Below, one piece after another: positions 15,142 through 20,943 of a stretch of DNA of 20,943 nt. Origin of the DNA: Bacillota bacterium (GTDB taxonomy: Bacteria > Bacillota > Dethiobacteria > DTU022). The DNA is taken from positions 1-20,943 of the forward strand of contig JAAYGO010000020.1 in the NCBI GenBank assembly GCA_012727685.1, in the 5' to 3' direction. How positions within the stretch are numbered: the first letter of the stretch is position 1; the number at the start of each line of letters is the position of its first letter. Below the pieces are notes generated by a model. That model had not been told where the DNA came from. It saw only the letters and a list, made by a program, of their open reading frames with translations, and ran no database searches. Made by a program: the position numbers and the translations under genes.

Positions 15142-16080
15142 ATGCTTTTAGGATTGGGAAAAATACTAATATTCCCGGGATTCTTGTTTTTAACGGTTTA
15201 TAGCCTGCTCTTTGAATACCTGGACCGAAAGGTTTATGCCCGCCTGCAAAACCGGATGGGACCGCCATGGTACCAGCCGCTGGCGGACTTTTTGAAGTTG
15301 ATCGGCAAGGAGGTCATTATTCCCGCCGAGGCAAACAAGACGATGTTCCAGGTGCTGCCGGTAATATCCTTGTCTGCCGTAGCAGCCGCCTTTATATACG
15401 TGCCTGTACTTGGCAAAGAGGCCATTGCTTCGTTTGAGGGCGATCTGATTGTTGTGCTCTATTTTTTGACTATTCCCACCATGTGCCTCTTTTTAGCCGG
15501 ATGGTATTCCAGGGGTGTCTATGCCACCGTCGGCTCGGTACGAACCCTCACCCAGTTGTTTGCCTACGAGGTGCCGCTCTTCATGGCGCTGCTGGCTCCC
15601 GCCCTGATCGCCAAAACATGGTCGGTTACCGGAATGACGGCGTTTTTCGCGGAGCATCCCCTCTATATTTTGATCAACATCCCGGCTTTATTCGTAGCCC
15701 TGGTCGCTGCTCAGGGGAAACTGGAGCGGGTTCCCTTTGATACTCCAGAAGCCGAAACCGAGATTGTGGCGGGACCGCTGGTCGAGTATAGCGGCCGGTT
15801 GCTGGCCATTTTCAGAATCACGATAGACTGCGAACTGGTGATGATTGCGTCGCTGGTTTCAGCAATCTTCCTGCCCTTTATGACTGGGAATATTGCATTG
15901 GATTTTGTCCTCTATCTAGTTAAAACAGTGGCCGTCCTTCTTTTCCTGGCGCTGATGCGTTCCGTGATGGCCCGGCTCAGAATTGAGCAGATGGTTAACT
16001 TCTGCTGGAAATACCTGGCACCCATTGCCATTTTGCAGATCGTAATAAATCTTCTGGTTAGGGGTTGGTTAGGACTATGA
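15142..16080 (+). CDS. NuoH-like membrane subunit of group 4 hydrogenase
   Basis: About 312 residues and eight membrane helices; this is the subunit that joins the peripheral arm to the membrane arm in all complex-I-like enzymes. The near-N-terminal DRKVYARLQNRMGPPWYQP, ADFLKLIGKE, and the later RVPFDTPEAETEIVAGPLVE stretch are the family's conserved loops. Two ATGs are possible: 15136, only two bases from the AGGGG site (15129-15133), and 15142, eight bases from it; I prefer 15142. The 52-base gap before it is the longest between the hydrogenase genes and holds no obvious signal. It overlaps the next gene by ATGA. Confidence 0.92.
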   Translation: MLLGLGKILIFPGFLFLTVYSLLFEYLDRKVYARLQNRMGPPWYQPLADFLKLIGKEVIIPAEANKTMFQVLPVISLSAVAAAFIYVPVLGKEAIASFEGDLIVVLYFLTIPTMCLFLAGWYSRGVYATVGSVRTLTQLFAYEVPLFMALLAPALIAKTWSVTGMTAFFAEHPLYILINIPALFVALVAAQGKLERVPFDTPEAETEIVAGPLVEYSGRLLAIFRITIDCELVMIASLVSAIFLPFMTGNIALDFVLYLVKTVAVLLFLALMRSVMARLRIEQMVNFCWKYLAPIAILQIVINLLVRGWLGL

Positions 16081-16439
16081 GTAAAAGTGCACCAGGCAAG
16101 ATCACCAATTTTGTAGTTAAGCACCTGTTTAAGAAGCCTGCCACGGTTTCCTTTCCCAAGGGGAAGATGCAGATAGCCCGCAATTACCGGGGCAAACTCA
16201 GCTACGATCCCACAAATTGCAACGGATGCGGCTTGTGCATGCGCTACTGCCCCTCCAAGGCGATTTTAGTGGTCAATGAAGGAACCAAGGAAGAGAGAAA
16301 AATGAAGGCTACCCTGTCCATATCCCGGTGCATCTTCTGTGGCCAGTGCGTTGATTCTTGTCCGCGCAAATGCCTTTCCTGCACCCAAAACATCGACCTT
16401 TCATCTTTGGACAAGGATGAACTCGTGGTGCAGCTTTGA
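16077..16439 (+). CDS. NuoI-like two-cluster ferredoxin subunit
   Basis: The 120-residue protein carries two 4Fe-4S motifs: C48/C51/C54/C58 and C85/C88/C91/C95. It is the wire between an outside donor, probably ferredoxin, and the small subunit. Two more cysteines follow directly (C99 and C102, in CPRKCLSC) that are not needed for the two standard clusters. The ATG at 16077 overlaps the NuoH-like stop (ATGA); the frame also has a TTG at 16065, less likely because it lies within the NuoH-like gene and needs no invoking. It is the last structural subunit. Confidence 0.92.
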   Translation: MSKSAPGKITNFVVKHLFKKPATVSFPKGKMQIARNYRGKLSYDPTNCNGCGLCMRYCPSKAILVVNEGTKEERKMKATLSISRCIFCGQCVDSCPRKCLSCTQNIDLSSLDKDELVVQL

Positions 16440-16927
16440 TGGAGCTACGGGACTGTTTAAAAACAAATTTACAGCCCGGATATAAAATTGCCGTGCTGGG
16501 CATCGGGTCGACACTCCGGTCGGACGATGCCGCCGGCATCTACTTTGTAGAACTACTGGGAAAGCGGATCAAAAAGGATAACCTCCTTCTAATCGCCGGC
16601 TCTACCGCACCAGAAAATTTCACCGGCGTGATCAAGGATTTTGCGCCTGACAAGCTTTTTATCGTGGATGCCGCGTATGTAGGGGGTTTGCCCGGAGAAG
16701 TAAAAGTGATCCCCGCCGCTGAGATCAGCGGCGTTTCCTTTTCCACGCACATGCTGCCCCTGCCGGTCATGCTAAAATACCTGGCAGCAGAGCTGCCTTG
16801 CGACGTAATCTTCATCGGGATCCAACCCAAGAGCACGGAGCATGGCTTCGTAATGAGTGAGGAAGTAAAACGGGAAACAGAGCGCCTGGCGGAGGATTTT
16901 GCTGCATTCCTGGCCGCAGCGGAATAA
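16439..16927 (+). CDS. hycI: HycI-type hydrogenase maturation endopeptidase
   Basis: A 162-residue protease of the HycI/HybD family, which removes the C-terminal tail of the large subunit after nickel is inserted. It shows the GIGSTLRSDDAAG loop (Asp29/Asp30), D77 in FIVDAAY and H104 in STHMLPL, matching the two acids and one histidine that sense nickel in this family. The ATG overlaps the previous stop by one base (TGATG), so it is coupled to the NuoI-like gene. Its presence fits the 45-residue tail of the large subunit. It is the last gene of the operon; no strong terminator follows, although CAGCG/CGCTG and GTTGA/TCAAC hairpins then TATTTT lie just downstream (about 16930-16962). Confidence 0.9.
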   Translation: MELRDCLKTNLQPGYKIAVLGIGSTLRSDDAAGIYFVELLGKRIKKDNLLLIAGSTAPENFTGVIKDFAPDKLFIVDAAYVGGLPGEVKVIPAAEISGVSFSTHMLPLPVMLKYLAAELPCDVIFIGIQPKSTEHGFVMSEEVKRETERLAEDFAAFLAAAE

Positions 16928-17063
16928 CGCAGCGATGCGCTGGGTTGAATCAACGTATTTTCGGCGGCTCCTCCTGCCTGAAAGCAGTCTTAATTGCTTG
17001 CCGCTCCTGTTACTGGAGCCTTCGCTCTTGGTAAAATTGCTAGATGTGTGAAGGCACACCCTA

Positions 17064-17160
17064 TTAGAAGTTAGAGGTTAGAGGTTGGAGGTTTGAAGAA
17101 GCAAATTAACAGGTGCGAATAACTCTTTCTAACTTCTGAATTCCAATTTCCAGCCTCCTA
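17064..17160. repeat. Degenerate heptamer repeat element, inverted halves (copy 2)
   Basis: The left half holds five exact in-phase 7-base units on the plus strand: TTAGAAG, TTAGAGG, TTAGAGG, TTGGAGG, TTTGAAG (17064-17098). After a 27-base centre the right half holds five units on the minus strand, reading from 17160 to 17126: TAGGAGG, CTGGAAA, TTGGAAT, TCAGAAG, TTAGAAA. The unit and the head-to-head layout are the same as in 125-262. The two elements bracket the ymaF-hyp-hydrogenase region. Confidence 0.7.
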
Positions 17161-17278
17161 GAGAGGCCTTGGTTCGTCTGCACATCTAGCCATTCGTTCA
17201 AGGCGCTCCAGCTCTCAGTTTGTAGGTTTTCCGCTTGGTGAAGTCATGGCCGTCTACAGTAAAAAGTGAAGCGGGCAC

Positions 17279-17307
17279 TTGCCAAGAAGAGGCGAATCAT
17301 TTATAAT
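17279..17307 (+). promoter_or_regulatory. Promoter of tRNA-Pro
   Basis: TTGCCA (17279-17284) and TATAAT (17302-17307) are separated by 17 bases. Transcription would begin near 17314, a few bases before the tRNA. Confidence 0.7.
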
Positions 17308-17317
17308 AAAGATGCGT

Positions 17318-17394
17318 CGGGGCGTGGCGCAGCTTGGTAGCGCGCTTGACTGGGGGTCAAGAGGTCGCTGGTTCAAATCCAGTCGCTCCGACCA
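17318..17394 (+). tRNA. tRNA-Pro (anticodon GGG)
   Basis: A full cloverleaf of 77 bases. The acceptor stem CGGGGCG pairs with CGCTCCG (17384-17390, one G-U), the discriminator is A, and CCA is encoded (17392-17394). The anticodon stem CTTGA/TCAAG (17345-17349, 17357-17361) holds the loop CTGGGGG with anticodon GGG at 17352-17354. The T loop TTCAAAT is in place. The gene has its own promoter and terminator. Confidence 0.97.
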
Positions 17395-17399
17395 AGAAA

Positions 17400-17449
17400 A
17401 ACCCCGGAATCCCTATGAATATGGGATTTCCGGGGTTCTTTATTTTTTC
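17400..17449 (+). terminator. Intrinsic terminator after tRNA-Pro
   Basis: AACCCCGG (17400-17407) pairs with CCGGGGTT (17430-17437), extended inward by ATCCC/GGGAT across a small bulge, and is followed by CTTTATTTTTT. It is strong and placed six bases after the tRNA end. Confidence 0.85.
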
Positions 17450-17515
17450 TCATAATCAACCTGGCTATTACTGCTTGATCAACCGGGCCTTCCCTGTTCA
17501 ATTGTTGTAATCTGG

Positions 17516-17544
17516 TTGAAAATTTAGACAAGGGGCTGTATAAT
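17516..17544 (+). promoter_or_regulatory. Promoter for the coiled-coil protein gene
   Basis: TTGAAA (17516-17521) and a perfect TATAAT (17539-17544) are spaced by 17 bases. The leader then contains a GGCGG/CCGCC hairpin (17570-17574 with 17581-17585, 6-base loop) before the ribosome site AGAGG (17594-17598). Confidence 0.75.
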
Positions 17545-17607
17545 CAGGGAGGCGGGGAAGAAAGGTGATGGCGGTAAAACCCGCCAAACCATGAGAGGAT
17601 GAGCAGC

Positions 17608-17904
17608 ATGCCGATTGTTAGCGTGCCGAAGATAATCCGTGAAAAGCTTGGCGAAGAAGGCGCAGATGCTCTTGTTGAACTTATCAATCAGGTTAGTGGG
17701 GAAGCGGCAACGAAGACAGATTTAATTGAGCTTGAATCCAGATTGGAGAAGAGGATAAATGAACTAGAATCAACGCTCAGAAAAGAGATTTCTGAAGTTG
17801 AGTCATCTCTTCGAAAAGAGATTAACAGTACTATGAAATGGAATATTGTACTTTGGATTACCGTTTTGCTAGGGATAATCGGGACGGCATTATATGTCCG
17901 TTAA
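17608..17904 (+). CDS. Small membrane-anchored coiled-coil protein
   Basis: The 98-residue protein has three parts. The N-terminal third (PIVSVPKIIREKLGEEGADALVELINQ) is helical. The middle holds three 11-residue repeats at 43-53, 54-64 and 65-75 of the form ES-x-L-RKEI, an ideal long coiled coil. One membrane helix at about 77-96 ends the chain, so the coiled coil would be anchored by its C-terminus. Proteins with this start and layout are common in Clostridia and I know no function for them. The ATG at 17608 lies nine bases after AGAGG; the ATG at 17599 directly abuts it and is less likely. It has its own promoter and terminator, so it is a single-gene unit. Confidence 0.8.
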   Translation: MPIVSVPKIIREKLGEEGADALVELINQVSGEAATKTDLIELESRLEKRINELESTLRKEISEVESSLRKEINSTMKWNIVLWITVLLGIIGTALYVR

Positions 17905-17925
17905 TTTAAGCTATACTTTTTGGGG

Positions 17926-17952
17926 CCGCATGGTTAAATCCTGCGGTTTTTT
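17926..17952 (+). terminator. Intrinsic terminator of the coiled-coil gene
   Basis: CCGCA (17926-17930) pairs with TGCGG (17942-17946) around an 11-base loop and is followed at once by six T. It lies 21 bases after the stop codon. The following stretch to 18144 is non-coding apart from a possible -10 box TATACT at 18047-18052 for purC, with no good -35. Confidence 0.6.
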
Positions 17953-18144
17953 GCTTGCGCCCGGCATGGCGCAGTTAAGCTATACAGGAATAGGGAAGGA
18001 AACAGCTAGCGCACCGGAGAATACTCATCAGCGGCAAAGAGATTGTTATACTAAAGGGAGAACCGGTACATATCGCAGAATTGATATAAGGCCCATGACC
18101 TGCAGATCGAAGCAAAAGCAGATTACATAGAAAGGGATGGGAGC

Positions 18145-18828
18145 ATGAAGCTGGTCTATAGTGGAAAAACGAAGGATGTTTACGCTTTAGATGACGAGCA
18201 CTATTTGTTGAAGTTTAAAGACGATGTCACCGGTGAAGACGGTGTTTTTGATCCGGGCGCAAATCGCGTCGGCCTGACGATTGAAGGGGCGGGCAGGGCC
18301 GGCCTGCGTTTAAGCAGCTATTTTTTTGAAAAATTGAACCGGTTGGGGATCCCTACGCACTTTGTTGCTGCGGACATTGAAAAGGCAACCATGACCGTAA
18401 AAAAAGCGACTGTGTTTGGCGAAGGTTTAGAGGTGATCTGCCGCTACCGGGCGGTGGGCAGCTTTTTGAGGCGCTACGGGAAGTATGTTGCCGAAGGAGA
18501 GCCGCTGGACGCCCTGGTGGAAATCACTTTAAAAGACGACGAGCGCAATGATCCGCTGATCACCGAAGATGCCCTGGATATGCTGGGTATCTTGTCGAAG
18601 GAAGAATACAAGGTCATCAAGGAGTTGACCCGGAAAATCGCCGCCATCGTGAAGGAAGAACTGGCACGCAAAGGCCTGGAGCTATACGATATCAAATTTG
18701 AATTCGGCCGGATTGGTGCAGGGCGGCAGATCGCCCTAATTGATGAGATTTCCGGCGGCAATATGAGAGCCTATCGAAACGGGCGCCCGGTGGAGCCCCT
18801 GGAGCTGGAAAGGTTGATGCTCTCTTAG
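18145..18828 (+). CDS. purC: SAICAR synthase-like protein (divergent PurC)
   Basis: The 227-residue protein is of the PurC family, which joins aspartate to CAIR in purine synthesis using ATP. It shows GKTKDVY, FKDD in the ATP-binding strand, GIPTHF, EVICRYRAVGSFLRRYG, ITEDAL, DIKFEFGR and DEISGGNMR. Most PurC proteins have VVRNxxAGS and DEISPDTxRxWD at the last two sites, and FKDxxTAFNG at the second; here these are ICRYRAVGS, DEISGGNMRAY and FKDDVTGEDG. It belongs to a divergent branch and could act on purine synthesis or on a related substrate. It is isolated from other pur genes in the window. GAAAGGGATGGGAG precedes the ATG. Confidence 0.85.
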   Translation: MKLVYSGKTKDVYALDDEHYLLKFKDDVTGEDGVFDPGANRVGLTIEGAGRAGLRLSSYFFEKLNRLGIPTHFVAADIEKATMTVKKATVFGEGLEVICRYRAVGSFLRRYGKYVAEGEPLDALVEITLKDDERNDPLITEDALDMLGILSKEEYKVIKELTRKIAAIVKEELARKGLELYDIKFEFGRIGAGRQIALIDEISGGNMRAYRNGRPVEPLELERLMLS

Positions 18829-18874
18829 GCTTTGCGCCATCTTTAGCAGCGGTTCACGCAGAACCTTCTATAAA

Positions 18875-18905
18875 AAGCCGCCTCTCCGGAGGCGGCTTAA
18901 TTTTA
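18875..18905. terminator. Bidirectional terminator between purC and the AI-2E gene
   Basis: AAGCCGCCTC (18875-18884) and GAGGCGGCTT (18889-18898) form a perfect 10-bp stem with a TCCG loop. It is followed by AATTTTA on the plus strand and by a T-run (TTT before ATAG) on the minus strand. It serves two convergent genes; the AI-2E stop codon lies at its edge. Confidence 0.85.
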
Positions 18906-20000
18906 CTTGTCGAAAATTAATTGCCTCAGGTTGCGTCCTTTCGCATAGTAACCGAGGACGCTTTTTATGACTACTAAACAAACCGGCCCCGCGATTAAAC
19001 CGGATACGCCTAAAAATTTAAAACCGGCATACATGGCCAACATGGTGGCCAGCGGGTTGATGCCAATCTGGTCGCCAAGAATTTTGGGTTGGACAATGTG
19101 TCTGATTACAGTAATGGAAATGTGTATGATTAACAATCCGACTGCCAGTTTTAGATTCCCGGTGATGAGAGCATAGAGCATCCAGGGAATAAGGAAAAGG
19201 CCCGCCCCGATGACCGGCAAAGCATCAAAGATGGTGATGATGCAGGCCATTAACAGGGCATATTTTAGTTGTAAGATGAGAAAACCGATATACAGCTGGA
19301 TGAAAGTGATGGCCATTAAGATCAGGGTGGCGCGCATGACGCCAAAAAAGGTGGCCAGCATATCACGCCTGAAGGTGCGGAATCTATCCAGCCATTCCCT
19401 GGGAATTTGCTCGTTGATGGCATCCTGAATCTTCAGCCAATCCCGGGAGATAAAAAAGATGCCCAGAATAGTGAGGATTATAAACAGGAGGATTTCAGGG
19501 AGAGAGACCGCATAATAAAAAAGGTAACGGGCCGCGATGCTGACGAAATTGGAGATAAATTCCCCTAAGCGGGACAACATGCCGTCGATTGCCTGTACCG
19601 CTTCCGCCGGCAACAAATCCATGCTCTCTTGAAGCGAGGCGATATAGTTCATAATATTCTGCGCCAGATAGGGATACCGACTCGGCAAGATGATGATCAA
19701 CTCTCGAGCCTGGGCGACCAGCAAATTCCCAACGCTGAAGAGCAGCATGGCCACCAGCGTGACGATCAGAATTGTCCCGATCAGCGCGGCCAGCGAACGG
19801 GGAAGGGCAAATTTGCGTCCTTTGGAAAGAAAGCGAGTTAAGGGTTCGATCAGTGCTGCCAGCAGCAGGGCAATGACAAAGGGGGCGGTGTATTTAATAA
19901 GCAGCAGAAGCAGGTAGAGGGCACCGAGGGTCGCGGCAACGATGCCCGCCAGCTTTAAAATATTCAGCAGGGGAGTAGGGATTATCGCACTCTTATTCAT
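18903..20000 (-). CDS. ytvI: AI-2E family membrane protein, YtvI-like
   Basis: The 365-residue integral membrane protein is of the AI-2E/PerM family. The closest picture I have is the Firmicute sporulation protein YtvI: the length, a long extracytoplasmic loop between an N-terminal helix group and the C-terminal helices, and the ends TIFDALPVIGAGLFLIPW and HIVQPKILGDQIGINPLATM. The latter GDQIGINPLATM stretch is a YtvI-type mark. The family exports small molecules or acts as an Na+/H+ antiporter; the role of YtvI itself is not settled. The start at 20000 follows AAGGAAGAG on the minus strand. It is monocistronic here. Confidence 0.85.
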   Translation of the reverse strand: MNKSAIIPTPLLNILKLAGIVAATLGALYLLLLLIKYTAPFVIALLLAALIEPLTRFLSKGRKFALPRSLAALIGTILIVTLVAMLLFSVGNLLVAQARELIIILPSRYPYLAQNIMNYIASLQESMDLLPAEAVQAIDGMLSRLGEFISNFVSIAARYLFYYAVSLPEILLFIILTILGIFFISRDWLKIQDAINEQIPREWLDRFRTFRRDMLATFFGVMRATLILMAITFIQLYIGFLILQLKYALLMACIITIFDALPVIGAGLFLIPWMLYALITGNLKLAVGLLIIHISITVIRHIVQPKILGDQIGINPLATMLAMYAGFKFLGVSGLIAGPVCLVVIKSVLGYYAKGRNLRQLIFDK

Positions 20001-20006
20001 TCCACT

Positions 20007-20043
20007 CTTCCTTGATACGATAGCTTCCTTGATACGATAGCTT
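20007..20043. repeat. 17-bp tandem duplication upstream of ytvI
   Basis: CTTCCTTGATACGATAG occurs twice without spacer (20007-20023 and 20024-20040), followed by a partial CTT. On the minus strand each copy carries AAGGAAG, so the ribosome site of the AI-2E gene is duplicated. It looks like a recent slippage event. Confidence 0.8.
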
Positions 20044-20153
20044 AAGCGCTAATGCGACATCAGGGCCTTTTTCTTTAGCTGTTTTGCACAAGCTAATGAA
20101 AGTATATTGCAATGCTGCCCTTTCGTCAAACAGTATATTGTTTCAGTTTGCCG

Positions 20154-20183
20154 TTGACATCAATGACCATATATTGCTATACT
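20154..20183 (+). promoter_or_regulatory. Strong promoter for the DUF368 gene
   Basis: A consensus TTGACA (20154-20159) and an extended -10, TGC-TATACT (20175-20183), with 18 bases between the boxes. A leader of about 120 bases follows, in which CCGT/ACGG (20266-20269 with 20278-20281) followed by TTTTTTT forms a small terminator-like hairpin. The region 20041-20153 holds only a repeated AGTATATTG (20101-20109 and 20132-20140). Confidence 0.7.
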
Positions 20184-20310
20184 TGCTCCAGACCAAAGCA
20201 CAAATGTTATCTTTAACCTTGACCGGGCTGGTTGCCGCGATCTATCGTGTCGCGTTCTCTTAAGCCGTATGTACGAAACGGTTTTTTTAATGAGCACAAG
20301 GGAGAACTTA

Positions 20311-20943
20311 ATGGCTTTTATAATTAGCTTTTTTAAAGGGATACTCATCGGTGTCGGCAACATCGCTCCCGGAGTGAGCGGTGGAGCGCTGGCGATTATC
20401 CTCGGCCTCTACGAAGATCTGATCCATAGCGTCAATACTTTTTTCCAGGACATAAAGGGAAACATTCGCTTTCTGCTGCCGATCGGGTTGGGGTCAGCGG
20501 CCGGTATTGTCGGCTTTAGCAATGTCTTAAACTACCTGTTTGACCGCTATCCACTGGGCACCACGTTTACGATCGCCGGCCTGATTGTCGGCTTATTGCC
20601 TGTTTTCTGGCATAAAGCCAATGCCAGAGGATTTAAGAGCTACTATTTAATCCCGTTTGCAATTACTCTGGCGCTGTCCATCTATTTTTTTGTTGTGGAA
20701 ACCGGTTATACCGGTTCTCAACCGGTTGAAGAGCTGGATCTCATGGCCCTGTTATGGTGTGGTTTTCTGATCGCCGGGTCTATTGTCATTCCCGGTGTAA
20801 GCGGCTCCGTATTGCTAATCCTCCTCGGTGTTTATGGTGTCGTTCTTAAGGCCATTGCGACGATTGATATTCCAGTCCTCATCCCGCTGGCTCTGGGGTT
20901 GGGTATCGGGGTTCTCTTCTTTTCAAAACTGATGGGATTCCTG
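20311..20943 (+). CDS. DUF368 family membrane protein, PopT-type (partial)
   Basis: The first 211 residues of a DUF368 integral membrane protein; the gene runs off the window. Its two halves carry matching motifs, PGVSGG at 20-25 and PGVSGS at 161-166, each followed by LGLY/LGVY, which shows the internal repeat of this family. Recent work places DUF368 (PopT) among the undecaprenyl-phosphate transporters that recycle the lipid carrier for cell wall synthesis. AAGGGAG lies six bases before the ATG. It is divergent from ytvI and has its own promoter. Confidence 0.88.
   Translation, partial: MAFIISFFKGILIGVGNIAPGVSGGALAIILGLYEDLIHSVNTFFQDIKGNIRFLLPIGLGSAAGIVGFSNVLNYLFDRYPLGTTFTIAGLIVGLLPVFWHKANARGFKSYYLIPFAITLALSIYFFVVETGYTGSQPVEELDLMALLWCGFLIAGSIVIPGVSGSVLLILLGVYGVVLKAIATIDIPVLIPLALGLGIGVLFFSKLMGFL

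Larger units (their letters stand above)
16928..17317. other. 390-base non-coding spacer between hydrogenase operon and tRNA
   Basis: I see no convincing intact gene. The spacer holds weak hairpins just after the protease gene, a 10-bp inverted repeat GCTAGATGTG (17039-17048) and CACATCTAGC (17181-17190), the second heptamer element between those arms, and the tRNA promoter at its right end. CTGGAGC (17013-17019) and GCTCCAG (17205-17211) form a further outer pair. On the minus strand between about 17293 and 17198 a short frame reads as plausible protein (SLFTVDGHDFTKRKTYKLR then stop), which may be a decayed gene fragment. Confidence 0.5.

Noticed and set aside
6932..16439. Respiratory complex I (NADH or F420H2:quinone oxidoreductase)
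   Set aside because: The large subunit keeps all four nickel-binding cysteines and the small subunit has hydrogenase-type CxxC; NuoE/F/G and FpoF are absent and a hydrogenase protease is coupled to the operon.
17064..17160. CRISPR array
   Set aside because: The repeats are only 7 bases, contiguous without spacers, and inverted in the second half; no cas gene is nearby.
17894..18130. 78-codon plus-strand frame after the coiled-coil gene
   Set aside because: It runs through an intrinsic terminator, has no ribosome site and no protein-like pattern.

Overview
The window looks like a chromosomal segment of an anaerobic, spore-forming Firmicute (Clostridia; a thermophilic acetogen, syntroph or sulfate reducer of the Peptococcaceae/Moorella type would fit). 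The reasons are a full NiFe-hydrogenase maturation set, a ferredoxin-type group 4 hydrogenase, a YtvI/AI-2E sporulation-type membrane protein, strong AGGAGG ribosome sites with frequent GTG/TTG starts, and moderate G+C. The genus cannot be named from the sequence alone.

Layout. 1-344: non-coding, with hairpins and a block of degenerate 7-base repeats. 345-716 (minus): a histidine-rich YmaF-family protein, divergent from the hyp genes across an intergenic region that holds two good dyads. 917-6572: hypA-hypB-hypF-hypC-hypD-hypE, the complete pathway that builds the Ni-Fe(CN)2CO centre. 6573-6931: a promoter and a long structured leader with an intrinsic terminator, plus a possible 15-codon CxxC leader peptide whose stop codon lies in the terminator stem. 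6932-16439: eleven complex-I-like genes in the order antiporter(M-like)-L-antiporter(M/N/MrpD-like)-J-K-A-B-C-D-H-I. 16439-16927: a HycI-type maturation endopeptidase. 16928-17317: non-coding, with a second 7-base-repeat block. 17318-17394: tRNA-Pro(GGG). 17608-17904: a small membrane-anchored coiled-coil protein. 18145-18828: a divergent PurC. 18903-20000 (minus): a YtvI-like AI-2E protein. 20311 to the end: a DUF368/PopT-type transporter, cut by the window edge.

How it works together. The large subunit keeps both CxxC pairs of a NiFe hydrogenase (C67/C70 and C357/C360) and a C-terminal tail to be clipped. The complex is therefore a hydrogenase and not a quinone-reducing complex I. It nevertheless carries an almost complete complex-I membrane arm: three antiporter-like subunits plus H, J, K and an A-like subunit. 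No NuoE/F/G, formate dehydrogenase or CO dehydrogenase gene is present. The simplest reading (inference) is a ferredoxin-linked, H2-evolving or H2-consuming ion pump, with electrons entering through the two-cluster NuoI-like subunit. The hyp genes make its cofactor, HycI finishes the large subunit, and the YmaF protein may handle metal.

The most interesting points are the complex-I-sized architecture combined with an intact NiFe site, the unusual A- and J-type subunits, the attenuator-like leader, and the paired dyads between ymaF and hypA.
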